In this document: positions 1 to 8,414 of the stretch, in pieces | Layout of the letters: the number at the start of each line of letters is the position of its first letter | How positions within the stretch are numbered: position 1 is the stretch's first letter | IMG/VR virus record: IMGVR_UViG_3300046683_000382 | Coordinates: 1-42,958 of that record | Direction: 5' to 3' (one strand) | Length of the DNA stretch: 42,958 nucleotides | DNA from: a virus | Position numbers and translations under genes: made by a program | Notes under the pieces: generated by a model | Database searches by the model: none | Seen by the model: the letters and a program-made list of their open reading frames with translations, nothing else | What the model was told of the DNA's origin: nothing

Positions 1-127
1 GGGCAGCCTCTTCTCAAGTTCTGGCCCCCGCCGTTTTCGGCGCAAGACCTCTGCCTCCTGTACTACAAGAATTTCGCCCCGCTTCTCTTGGACAACGACG
101 TCTCGGTGCTTCCGGCGGAATTCGAAG
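1..127. repeat. Terminal direct repeat closing the circle (copy 1)
   Basis: Bases 1-127 are identical to 42832-42958. The repeat lies inside a continuous reading frame, so it is the overlap of a circular assembly and not a biological long terminal repeat. The length of 127 equals a common maximum assembly k-mer. Confidence 0.95.
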
Positions 128-354
128 AGTGTCTGATCCTGAACGCGAAATTCCGTTGCCAGAAACTCTATGGCGTCCCGGGGTGGATGGAGAGCGAGCG
201 GGCTTCATCCCGGCTGCTGCTCCAGTTCCGCACGAAGTCGGCCACCGCCTCTCAATACGACTACCTGACCAATTGGGGCTTGGAACAGGATGCCGACTCC
301 TACGTCGCTGACTGGCAATTCGGCGGCGGGGCGTGGCCCGGGAGGCTTTCGTGA
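1..354 (+). CDS. Head-tail connector protein, C-terminal part (continues from 42280)
   Basis: This is the C-terminal 117 codons of a gene that starts near the window end (42280, possibly 42241) and crosses the circle junction. The whole product is about 340 residues. Its N-terminal part is helical and resembles the protein encoded just downstream (351-1037), followed by a small beta-domain with a GTTWNT motif. Residues in this part (KFWPPPF, LLYYKNFAPLL) are typical of short-tail adaptor or head-completion proteins. The TGA stop overlaps the GTG of the next gene. The connector role rests on position after capsid genes and before tail-hub genes, and on weak resemblance to the P22 gp4 class. 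Confidence 0.6.
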   Translation, partial: GQPLLKFWPPPFSAQDLCLLYYKNFAPLLLDNDVSVLPAEFEECLILNAKFRCQKLYGVPGWMESERASSRLLLQFRTKSATASQYDYLTNWGLEQDADSYVADWQFGGGAWPGRLS

Positions 355-1037
355 GCGCCAACGCCACGCAGCTTGCGACCGAGGTTGCCTTCCGGATCGG
401 GCAGCGACTCACGATTCCGCAGATCACCCCGTATCTCAATCGTGGAATCTCGCTCATCGAGGGCGCCGGATCGTACTTCTGGGATTTGCAGCAGCGAACG
501 GTCACGGTCACCGGCAACGTCCCCACGCTTGATCTCTCGACCCTTTCGCCGCTCCCGGAGATCGGGAAGGCCATCAGCTTCTCAAATGCCAACGGCCTCC
601 CGATTCTGAAATCCGACTCTGACACGGCGGCTCGCGCCTCGCTCAACTACAAGAACGTCTCCGCGACTATCTTCAACACCTACGTCATTCAATTCGGGGC
701 GAACAGCCCCGGGTCTATTCTCTTTTCCCCGCCGCTCGCGGCGCTGCCCTTTCAGGTGTTCGTCACCTACCACGCGGGGGCGGTCGTTCTCGATGCGGCG
801 CTGCCGCTTGTCGTCACCCCGTGGGCCGAGGTGTGGCTGGACGATCTCGTCATCGACTACGCCGAGGCCGAGATCAAGAGGATTCTGAATTGGGCCGAGT
901 GGGACGTTCTCGAAAAGAGGTTCCAGGCCAAGCTCGCAGAAATGCGGCGGACCTTCACGACCCAGAGGGAGTCCACGGGTCCGCTCCAGGAGCAGACCGA
1001 AGCGGTGGCGGAAGAACAGTCAGTCGGGAGATCGTAG
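351..1037 (+). CDS. Second connector/adaptor-like protein
   Basis: The product has 228 residues from GTG 351, which overlaps the previous stop and has a GGAGG Shine-Dalgarno sequence five bases upstream; a GTG at 333 is the less likely start. Its N-terminus (ATQLATEVAFRIGQR, then PYLNRGISLIEGAGSYFWDL) aligns by eye with the neighbouring connector (FLQLTSEVMRQVNST, then QAINDALQEIVQFHDWPFL). The two are therefore likely paralogues with the same helical fold. The middle is beta-rich, and the C-terminus is a charged helix ending in a Glu/Gln-rich tail. A role in the head-tail joint is inferred from position and from this relationship. Confidence 0.55.
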   Translation: MSANATQLATEVAFRIGQRLTIPQITPYLNRGISLIEGAGSYFWDLQQRTVTVTGNVPTLDLSTLSPLPEIGKAISFSNANGLPILKSDSDTAARASLNYKNVSATIFNTYVIQFGANSPGSILFSPPLAALPFQVFVTYHAGAVVLDAALPLVVTPWAEVWLDDLVIDYAEAEIKRILNWAEWDVLEKRFQAKLAEMRRTFTTQRESTGPLQEQTEAVAEEQSVGRS

Positions 1038-2807
1038 ATGCCCGCTGTCTCACGGGCTCTTCGCCACAAATGGATTCCTCTGGGATTGTCGAAGGGCGGG
1101 GAGTTCCCGAATTCGACCTCCCACGACTCGCAGCCTGACACCCTCACGACCGTCAACGATCTGGTGATCTCCGGTGGGGAGTGGGTTCCCCGGGCGGGAG
1201 ACTCCGTATTTGGCCCCACGCTTCCCTCCCAACCGTTGTCGATGACCGTGTTCAACCGCTACCCGACTTCCCCCGGGCCATCCACTTCCCACCTTCTGAT
1301 CTCGATCGCAGGAACCGTCATCGAGCAGACGTCGATCGCCACGACGACGATCAAGGGCTCGCTTTCGAACCGGCGCGTCGTTTTCAACTCGATCAAGAAC
1401 CGCTGCTTCATGTGCAACGGGGTCGATACCCCTTTCATCTTCGACGGGACGACGGCCTATCGGTGGGGCGTCTCCGCGCCCTCGACCAACCTTCTGTACA
1501 CGACAAACACCGCGATCTACAACACCGGAACGATCACGGTGTCCGGGGGTCCCGGGGCCGTTACGCGGATCGACCTGACCTATCAGGGTACGGGATACGG
1601 TGTCGCCCCTGCGGTCACAATCGCCCCTCCCCCAAGCGGCGTTACCGCGACCGCGACGTCGGTGATCGCTGGCGGGGTCGTCGTGGCCGTCGTCATCACC
1701 AACGGCGGAACGGGCTACGTCTCGGCGCCCGTCGTCACCATCGCGGCCCCCGGTGGACCCGGGCAGACGGCGACGGCGATGGCGACGATCACGACCGTCG
1801 GATCAACGATGGTGACCGGCGCCGGAACGACCTTCACGACGGCGGGTCCGCTCGCGGGATCGCCGGTTGGATGCCCGATGTACATCTTCGGAGTCCGGTA
1901 TCAGATCGCATCCGTCACCGACAACACGCACCTGGTTCTCTCGACTCCCTACCAGGGGATTTCGGTTCTGTCGATCGCGGCCCCGGAGTGGCAGATCAAC
2001 AACGGGGCCATGCAATGGGAAGCTGGTAACGGCTTCCGGTATGGGTACTCCTACTACGATCCGGTCACGGGCCATACGTCGAACCTGTCCCCCATTCTGT
2101 CGGTCGATGACGCGGCACCCGCCAACGACTTCTCGACGGTGGTGATTTCCAACATCGTCACGACGGGCGATGCCAGATTTACGAAGATCGTTCTCTGGAG
2201 GACTGCCCACGGAGGGGGAGTTCTCTTTCCCTTGGCCGTGCTGACCAACGCGGGCGGTCCTCTTTCCTACTCGGACAACAACAACGATGACACCCTTCTC
2301 GGGACGGTCGGACCGGGGACCCTCCCGGGACCGATTACGACCAACGCTCCGCCCCCGACCGACCTCGACAACGTGTCGGCGTGGGATGGGAGGTTCTGGG
2401 GGTCCCGGGCGTCCGTGCCGGGGCTCATCTACTACTCGGCCAAGAACGACCCTTCCGAGCTTCCGGTCGGGGTGGGTGAGGAATGCTGGCCTCTTCCGTA
2501 CACGATCCCGATCCCCGAGGATTCCGGTTCGATCACGGGCACCAGGCCCGTCGGCGGCAACATCGTCATCGAGACAGAGAAGTCGCTTTTCTACGTCGTG
2601 GGCAACGCCCCGGAGAACTACACGATTCTGCGCCTCTCTTCGAAGGGGAGGGGATCGTCGCATTTTGCCTGCGTGACCCTCCCGGGCGAGGACGCCAATT
2701 CCGCCGACGTTCTCGTTCACTTCGGCAATGACGCGAGGCTCTACTTCCTCTTTGGCCCGGGTGGAGACCTCTCCTACTCCTACCCCATCCAGAACAGGCT
2801 GATCTGA
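1038..2807 (+). CDS. Large beta-propeller tail-hub-like structural protein
   Basis: The product has 589 residues and starts directly after the previous TAG. It is almost entirely beta-rich. Two related GTGY-x-x-AP-x-VTI motifs lie near residues 183-194 and 222-236, followed by a GTTFTTAG segment near 258 that resembles the GTTWNT motif of the connector. Phrases such as FIFDGTTAYRWG and RFWGSRASVPGLIYYS are typical of P22 gp10-like hub proteins of short-tailed phages. It ends abruptly at YPIQNRLI, where a longer propeller might be expected to continue. The next gene overlaps it by one base (TGATG). The hub role is inferred. Confidence 0.5.
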   Translation: MPAVSRALRHKWIPLGLSKGGEFPNSTSHDSQPDTLTTVNDLVISGGEWVPRAGDSVFGPTLPSQPLSMTVFNRYPTSPGPSTSHLLISIAGTVIEQTSIATTTIKGSLSNRRVVFNSIKNRCFMCNGVDTPFIFDGTTAYRWGVSAPSTNLLYTTNTAIYNTGTITVSGGPGAVTRIDLTYQGTGYGVAPAVTIAPPPSGVTATATSVIAGGVVVAVVITNGGTGYVSAPVVTIAAPGGPGQTATAMATITTVGSTMVTGAGTTFTTAGPLAGSPVGCPMYIFGVRYQIASVTDNTHLVLSTPYQGISVLSIAAPEWQINNGAMQWEAGNGFRYGYSYYDPVTGHTSNLSPILSVDDAAPANDFSTVVISNIVTTGDARFTKIVLWRTAHGGGVLFPLAVLTNAGGPLSYSDNNNDDTLLGTVGPGTLPGPITTNAPPPTDLDNVSAWDGRFWGSRASVPGLIYYSAKNDPSELPVGVGEECWPLPYTIPIPEDSGSITGTRPVGGNIVIETEKSLFYVVGNAPENYTILRLSSKGRGSSHFACVTLPGEDANSADVLVHFGNDARLYFLFGPGGDLSYSYPIQNRLI

Positions 2808-4837
2808 TGCCCAACGTCGCCGCCACCATCATCGTTGGGAACAATCCGACGCGGGTCAACGCGAGCGCGAGCTACGTCTATGCGTTGAATTCCGGCGACG
2901 GAACCCTCTCCAGGATCGACCCCTCGACCAACAACGTCATCGCGACCGTCTCTCTCGGGGGCACGTTCTACGACTTCGCGGTCGGCTCGGGGAATTTCTT
3001 CGCGGTGGATTCTTTCGGTAATTTCAAGAGGTTCAATCCCTCCGGGGGGCTTCTTACGACCGTAGCGGGGAGCTATTTCGGCCCCGTGTTCTACGACGGG
3101 ACGTATGTCTGGGCCGCGCAGCTCACCGGGAATGCGATCACCCGCTTCACGAATCTGGCCGTCGGGACTTCCCTTTCGCTCGGGAGCCCTCCCGCCGGTA
3201 CGACCTTCGTCGTGCAATCGTTCGCGTTCGACGGAGCAAACGTCTGGGCATTCGTCCGAAACGACGGGGGGACGGCCCACAAGATCGTCAAGATCAACCC
3301 CGCTGGCCCAACGATCACGGCCACGTTCTCGACCACGGTCGGATCAACCGGCTTCTGCGGTCTCGCCTTCGATACGACCAACACGTTCCTCTGGCTCGAT
3401 GGCGGGAACACGATCAAGAAGATCAACCCCGCGACCGGGGCGGTCGTCGCCACGATCTCGGCTACCAGCTCGTCCAACGTCGTATTCGAGTCCACGAGCC
3501 CCGGCATCTGGAAGGACGAGCAGTCCACCTCCGTCTATCGGCTGGACCCCGTAACCGGGGGCATCACCGCGACCATCGTGGGCTTGGCGAACCTGACCCG
3601 AATGTGGGTGTTTGCCTTCGGGGACGTCTGGGCGTCCTCTTCTTTCACGGGAGCGAAGTCCGTCTATCGAATCACGGGCTTGGGGCCTCCCGCTGCGGCG
3701 CCCACGGTCACGTCGATCACTCCGAACAACGGCCCGACTTCCGGAGGGACCCCGGTTTCTATCGTCGGGACGAACTTCCAGAGCGGAGCCGCCGTCGCGA
3801 TCGGGGGAATCTCCTGCACGGGAGTCTCCTTCATCAGCGCGACGAACCTGACGGCCACCACTCCACCGAACCTGGTTGTTGGGGTGTACGACGTCATGGT
3901 CACGAACCCGGACGGAAATACCGGGATCAAGGCCGCCGCCTACACCTACGCCTATGGCACTCCGACGATCGTCGGGGTCTCGCCGTCGTCCGGGCTCACG
4001 GTGGGAGGAAACGTCGTCACGGTCATCGGTACGAACTTCTCCAGCCTCTCGACGGTGACCTTTGGCGGCGTCTCTGCGACCGGCGTGGTCATTACTACCA
4101 GTTCGTCCCTGACGTGCATCGCCCCTCCCAGTGCCGCAGGAGCCGTGACCGTTGCGGTCACCAACCCCGGTCCGCTGACCGGCTCCCTGGCTGCGGCGTA
4201 CACCTACCTCACACTTCCCCCGCCACCGCCCGTCTCGTCCCGCTGGAACGCGGGGAACACGATCCTGGGGCTGGTCCACACCCGGGACTCGACGTACATC
4301 GTCCTGTCCAACCGCGATCCCGCCGTGACCCAGACCTTCCTCTACGACATGGACCGGAAGCTCTGGTTCGAAAACACGATGGGGATCGTGGCGATGACCG
4401 AAGAGCTGTACTCCGGGTCCCTGACCTTCTTCTACGGGACGTCTGACGGGGTGGTCCACCAAGGATTCACGGCCACCCCGCCCAACTACGGGAACACCCC
4501 GAGGGTCCAGACCATCTTCATGAACCCCCCGGGCAAGAGCCGGGAGGATTGGGCCGTGCTTCAGGGGGTCCACGTTTACGGGACGGATGCGGGTCTGGTG
4601 GTCACCGCCGCCACGGACGACGCCTCCCCGGTCACCCTTGTCCCGGTGGTCGATCCGACGAATACTCTGCCGCAGGGGGTGGACGACATTTTCTACGCTC
4701 CGCAGGGTGCCGTTCCGCGTGGAAGGCTCTTCCGCTTCACGCTGTCGTGGCCCGGAAGCTCACCGGAGGCTATGGCCGCGTTCGAAGCCCTCTGGTCCTT
4801 TGCGACCGACCAGCAGGGCGCCGGGGGCGTTCCGTGA
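2807..4837 (+). CDS. YncE/NHL-like propeller with two IPT/TIG domains, tail protein
   Basis: The product has 676 residues. Residues 1 to about 295 contain repeated strands of the type DP-x-T-N-x-VIATVSLGG, TGAVVATISAT and TGGITATIVG, as in YncE/YVTN beta-propellers. Two IPT/TIG immunoglobulin-like domains follow at about 297-380 and 383-468; both show the PTVTSITPNNG/PTIVGVSPSSG opening and a TNPDG or TNPGP turn. The last 200 residues return to the style of the preceding gene (FLYDMDRKLWFEN, FYGTSDGVVHQGF). I infer a virion-surface tail protein, possibly the second half of a hub propeller with an inserted adhesion module. It overlaps both neighbours by one to four bases. Confidence 0.55.
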   Translation: MPNVAATIIVGNNPTRVNASASYVYALNSGDGTLSRIDPSTNNVIATVSLGGTFYDFAVGSGNFFAVDSFGNFKRFNPSGGLLTTVAGSYFGPVFYDGTYVWAAQLTGNAITRFTNLAVGTSLSLGSPPAGTTFVVQSFAFDGANVWAFVRNDGGTAHKIVKINPAGPTITATFSTTVGSTGFCGLAFDTTNTFLWLDGGNTIKKINPATGAVVATISATSSSNVVFESTSPGIWKDEQSTSVYRLDPVTGGITATIVGLANLTRMWVFAFGDVWASSSFTGAKSVYRITGLGPPAAAPTVTSITPNNGPTSGGTPVSIVGTNFQSGAAVAIGGISCTGVSFISATNLTATTPPNLVVGVYDVMVTNPDGNTGIKAAAYTYAYGTPTIVGVSPSSGLTVGGNVVTVIGTNFSSLSTVTFGGVSATGVVITTSSSLTCIAPPSAAGAVTVAVTNPGPLTGSLAAAYTYLTLPPPPPVSSRWNAGNTILGLVHTRDSTYIVLSNRDPAVTQTFLYDMDRKLWFENTMGIVAMTEELYSGSLTFFYGTSDGVVHQGFTATPPNYGNTPRVQTIFMNPPGKSREDWAVLQGVHVYGTDAGLVVTAATDDASPVTLVPVVDPTNTLPQGVDDIFYAPQGAVPRGRLFRFTLSWPGSSPEAMAAFEALWSFATDQQGAGGVP

Positions 4838-7341
4838 GGGGACGCGACGATCAGAGCGACGACGCCCCGCTGCCGGGAAGGGTCCTCCAGAAGCAGTTCT
4901 ACCAGACCGGGACGTATCCCAGGGCGCTCTCGCTTCAGTCGATCGACGGGGGCAAGAACGTGCTGGCCACCCTTGCGATCGGGGAGCAGTTCCTGCTCGA
5001 CAAGAAGATCATCACCTTCCGGCTTTTCTACCTCTCGGCCAAGGAAGTGACCGCCGACCAGATTGTGACGAATTTTGGTCCCAATCAGAACGGCAACAAC
5101 TTCCCGTATTATCAAGACCTTACGTCCAAGGCGAAGTGGCTCGTGGACCTTCCGGTGGCCGGTCAGACCATGACCACCGTGATTTCCGGCAACCTCGTTT
5201 CGGACGGCGGGTGGATTTACGCCGTGGGTCTCGGCGTTCTGGGTCGCGTTCGGGCCGGAGCCACGACGGCCCCGGTGCCCATCCCGACCGCATCCGAGGC
5301 GTCCGCCGTCCCTCGTTTCGAGGTGAGGAACCCCCAGGTCTCGTTTTCTTCGGAGTGGGCCGACAACCTCCGGGCGAGAACGTACCGCGACACCATCACG
5401 ATCGCGTACCTTGCACCGAGTCCACTCGACACATTCCGGTATCTCCAAATCTGGATGTTCAATTATCAAAACAGCCAGCAGATGCGGGAGGGTCCGACCT
5501 TCTCATACCTCGGTGGACCCGGAGGGCAGGGCACGGGAACCTTCTACCTGGAGACCGACGACGCCATCAATCCGACGACGGGACGCTCGGTCTATCCGGC
5601 TCACGACGTTGTGTTCTATTTTGTTGCGCTGTCAGCCACTTTCGCCCATCGGTCGGACTTCATTCTCCCGACGCAGGGACAGGTCGTCCCCATCGTCGGA
5701 AGGGGTCCGCAGCCCTCGACCCGGACGCCGATTCCCTACGTCATTCTGCGTGGCGGAATCCTGGGGGGAATGACTCCGCCGATCTCGCCGCTCCCCTCCG
5801 GGCAGATCAAGGGCGCAAAGATTCAGATCACCTGGACGGAGATCAACGATCAGACAATCGATCATGTCAACATCTACCGCGCCAATCAGGGGACGGTGGG
5901 AACGCCCGTCACCAACGGGATGCCCGCCACCCCGTTTGCCGTCAGGACGAAGGACCAGATCATCCAGAGCGGCACGAATACTTGGGTGGACGCGGACTTC
6001 AACGACTACCGTGGGGGAGACCCGCAGTACTCCCCCACCAACCCCCCGGACGACTTCTCGGTCGTTGATCCCGCCAGATTTCAGTATTGGCTGGAGACGG
6101 TAAATCTGATGGGGATGCGCTCACTTCACCCGGAGACGACGGGGGTCATGATCCTGCGCGGCGTGGATGGCACGGATACCCACCCCGGGGCCACCTACCG
6201 GGACAACATCTTCAACTGCTTCTGGAACTGCCAGTTCTTTTCGAATGTCACGGTCGCGTCCGCTGCCGTTGCCCCGGCGAACCAAACGAGGGGCGCTCCC
6301 AACAACGCCAATGGGGACGCCTACGGGAAGTGGGACAACGACTCGGCGGGGACGGTCGGAACGGTCCCCCAATTCGTTTCTGACGGCACGAACCGGACCG
6401 GCGAGGTGGATATCTTCGCGAACACCTCCGCTGCCATCAATGATTTTGTACGAATTTTCAACGATTCTCCCCGGTCGGTTTTCGTGGTCGATGAAAGTCT
6501 CGTCTCGTCGGTTTTCATCGGGTACGACGGGGTGGGCAACGCCCCCTCGGAGTCGATCGCGCTCGGGATCGCGGAGGTCTCGGGCGGCGTCCAGATCGGC
6601 GGGTCGTACATCATCGCCTACTTCCCCGGGTCGATCCTGGGCAACGTGGGAACGGGCGGGAATCCCGTCAACTACGTCAGGATCGTCGGCTACGGAATCC
6701 TCGCGACCAACACCTACGATCACGTCCGATTCGCGATCGGGTTGAAGAATCAGGTCGGCGGCGCCGCATCCGGGATGATCCGGATCAAGCAGCCGATGGT
6801 CAACGGAGGAATCGAAGTGGCGAGCTGGACGGCGACGGTGCGGGACCAGGATTCTCCCGGAGGTCCCGGGACCGGGGGCGGGGGAAACCCCCCTCCCGAC
6901 GGCGGGCAATGCCCCCTCTCCGGGACGCTGGTCGAGACGATCGACGGGACCTTCCCGATCGACGTCGTTGCCCCGGGCGACATGATCTGGTCCCCCATCA
7001 CGAAGAGGGTGACCAAGGTCGTCCAGAACAAGGAGTATCCCTGCTCTGAAATCTGGTCGATCTCGACGGACGCGGGGACCAACCTCCAGGCGTCCCGCGA
7101 TCACCCGATCCTGATGAAGGGCCGATTCTGGAATCGCTTCAAACGGATCAGGGAAATCCGGCCCAACGACAAGATCATGGTCTATCGGCACGGGGTTCTC
7201 CGGGCCGAGACCGTCAAGGCCGTGTTCCAGGCGACCAACGCCAACGGCTTCGTTTTCATGCTGACCCTTGAGACCGACCACGTTTACTGCGCCAACGGGG
7301 TCGTCTCCCACAACAAGGATTATGGACACCAAGTTCCGTAG
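4834..7341 (+). CDS. Large virion protein with C-terminal Hint (bacterial intein-like) domain
   Basis: The product has 835 residues from GTG 4834, which overlaps the previous stop (GTGA). The first 690 residues are beta-rich, with a fibronectin-III-like stretch near 325-380, and end in a Gly/Pro linker. A Hint domain then runs from Cys693 to Asn827: block A is CPLSGTLVETIDG, the DVVAPGDMIWS turn follows, block B is QASRDHPIL with the catalytic His, and the C-terminal block is VVSHN. About 135 residues fits bacterial intein-like domains. The residue after His826-Asn827 is Lys rather than Cys, Ser or Thr, so cleavage is more likely than splicing. The gene sits among tail and internal virion genes; the role of its N-terminal part is unknown. 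Confidence 0.7.
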   Translation: MRGRDDQSDDAPLPGRVLQKQFYQTGTYPRALSLQSIDGGKNVLATLAIGEQFLLDKKIITFRLFYLSAKEVTADQIVTNFGPNQNGNNFPYYQDLTSKAKWLVDLPVAGQTMTTVISGNLVSDGGWIYAVGLGVLGRVRAGATTAPVPIPTASEASAVPRFEVRNPQVSFSSEWADNLRARTYRDTITIAYLAPSPLDTFRYLQIWMFNYQNSQQMREGPTFSYLGGPGGQGTGTFYLETDDAINPTTGRSVYPAHDVVFYFVALSATFAHRSDFILPTQGQVVPIVGRGPQPSTRTPIPYVILRGGILGGMTPPISPLPSGQIKGAKIQITWTEINDQTIDHVNIYRANQGTVGTPVTNGMPATPFAVRTKDQIIQSGTNTWVDADFNDYRGGDPQYSPTNPPDDFSVVDPARFQYWLETVNLMGMRSLHPETTGVMILRGVDGTDTHPGATYRDNIFNCFWNCQFFSNVTVASAAVAPANQTRGAPNNANGDAYGKWDNDSAGTVGTVPQFVSDGTNRTGEVDIFANTSAAINDFVRIFNDSPRSVFVVDESLVSSVFIGYDGVGNAPSESIALGIAEVSGGVQIGGSYIIAYFPGSILGNVGTGGNPVNYVRIVGYGILATNTYDHVRFAIGLKNQVGGAASGMIRIKQPMVNGGIEVASWTATVRDQDSPGGPGTGGGGNPPPDGGQCPLSGTLVETIDGTFPIDVVAPGDMIWSPITKRVTKVVQNKEYPCSEIWSISTDAGTNLQASRDHPILMKGRFWNRFKRIREIRPNDKIMVYRHGVLRAETVKAVFQATNANGFVFMLTLETDHVYCANGVVSHNKDYGHQVP

Positions 7342-7795
7342 CGACCGCCGCGTGCTGATGCACAAGGGGCGACCGCACATGGCCGTCTCGTTTGCCGTGC
7401 GCGGCAAGCGTGAGCATCCCGTCACCGTGTTCATTCCCCCGGAGAATGCCGACACCTTTGACCACGACAAGCTGATCGAGAACTGGCAGAAAACGATGGA
7501 TACGGTTGACGCCAACGACGAGCAATACCGAGCCTACGAAGGCAAGGAGCTGGACGTTTGTCATCGAAAGGTCACGATCTCCGACTTCAAGATCGTCACG
7601 CATGGTCTCTGCGATTTCGAGCTGGTCATGCTCTACCACGGCACCTGGGCCAGGCAATTCCATCACGGAAAAAAGTCCTTCCGTTCTACGTCGCCCGACG
7701 TTTTTCCGACCGCAGAGCAGATCGTCCGTAGGCTCGCGGAAGATTTCAAGGACGAGTGCGTGGACACCCACGCATTCGCGAAGTTCATTGAATAA
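7322..7795 (+). CDS. Hypothetical protein in the virion operon
   Basis: The product has 157 residues and starts inside the end of the Hint-domain gene (20-base overlap). An AAGGA lies close to the ATG; an internal ATG at 7358 is an alternative. It looks soluble and mixed alpha/beta (VSFAVRGKREHPVTVFIPP, then HRKVTISDFKIVTHG). I recognise no motif. Co-transcription with virion genes suggests a minor structural or assembly role. The region opposite the Hint-domain end is read in a different frame, so the genes share sequence without sharing protein. Confidence 0.55.
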   Translation: MDTKFRSDRRVLMHKGRPHMAVSFAVRGKREHPVTVFIPPENADTFDHDKLIENWQKTMDTVDANDEQYRAYEGKELDVCHRKVTISDFKIVTHGLCDFELVMLYHGTWARQFHHGKKSFRSTSPDVFPTAEQIVRRLAEDFKDECVDTHAFAKFIE

Positions 7796-7823
7796 GCTCC
7801 GATCCCGCGACCGGCGCCACCTG

Positions 7824-8414
7824 ATGGGCGGCATCTACGAGGACGAGGCCGTCAAGGGCGACTTTCGCTGCGGGATGCTCTTCCGCTCGACTTTCACCGA
7901 CGTCGTGTTCTACGAGTCCGAGATCGCCCAAGCCGATTTCTCAAACTCTACCTTCGTCCGGACGAGCTTCAGGGAATGCGACCTCTCGGGCACCAACTTC
8001 ACGATCTGCCGTTTCGAGGACTGCTCCTTCATCGGCTGCACGATGGACCTGGCCAACTTCCGGACGGCGTATTTCAAGAACTGCCTTATGAGCGAGGGTC
8101 GGGCGGAATACACGAATTTCTCCGATGCGATCGTGGATGGGATGACCTTCAACCTCTCGCTCCACGGCTCGGACCTTCGGTTTTCCTCGTCATCCGGTCT
8201 GGTCGATTTCCAGGATTCGAACCTCTGGGGCTGCTCGATCACGATCTCCTGCAAGACTTTCTTGGACGTGGCGATCTCGCGGAGATCATTGGAGCTTCTG
8301 GTCGGATTGCTCGCGACGACCAAGGGCAACGACGATCTTCGGGAGACGCTCGATTCGACAATTTCTGAACAGTACCGTAAGATGCTGGAAGCTCTGACTT
8401 TGAAGGAGTCCTGA
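7824..8414 (+). CDS. Pentapeptide-repeat protein
   Basis: The product has 196 residues from ATG 7824; an in-frame TTG at 7788 overlapping the previous stop would add 12 residues. Residues from about 19 to 110 contain consecutive pentapeptide units with a central Phe or Leu, such as ADFSN, TSFRE, CDLSG, TNFTI, CRFED, CSFIG and ANFRT. These would form a right-handed quadrilateral beta-helix. The C-terminal 60 residues are helical. Known pentapeptide proteins include DNA mimics that bind gyrase (Qnr, MfpA), but many have no known role. Its place between virion genes suggests either a virion component or a protein delivered with the DNA; neither is proven. Confidence 0.75.
   Translation: MGGIYEDEAVKGDFRCGMLFRSTFTDVVFYESEIAQADFSNSTFVRTSFRECDLSGTNFTICRFEDCSFIGCTMDLANFRTAYFKNCLMSEGRAEYTNFSDAIVDGMTFNLSLHGSDLRFSSSSGLVDFQDSNLWGCSITISCKTFLDVAISRRSLELLVGLLATTKGNDDLRETLDSTISEQYRKMLEALTLKES

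Noticed and set aside
1-127. True direct terminal repeat as in T7-like phages
   Set aside because: The repeat lies inside one gene that is whole only after joining, and its length equals a common assembly k-mer.
3344-4573. Long minus-strand open frame (409 codons) opposite the 2807 gene
   Set aside because: It is Arg/Gly/Asp-rich low-complexity sequence without domains or ribosome-binding site, a shadow of high-GC codon use. The plus-strand frame has clear IPT domains.
4549-4833. N-terminal extension of the Hint-domain gene
   Set aside because: The open frame runs upstream inside the previous gene, but GTG 4834 makes the usual GTGA overlap and the extension is Arg/Gly-rich shadow sequence.
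6910-7314. Splicing intein
   Set aside because: No Cys, Ser or Thr follows the terminal His-Asn, and only eight residues remain after Asn, so ligation of two exteins is unlikely.
6121-7515. Long minus-strand open frame (464 codons) opposite the Hint-domain gene
   Set aside because: It lies antisense to a well-supported coding region and has the composition of a GC-driven shadow. The same holds for 1803-2720, 7910-9055, 9690-10496, 35209-36303, 36987-37907, 39937-40989 and 41809-42876.
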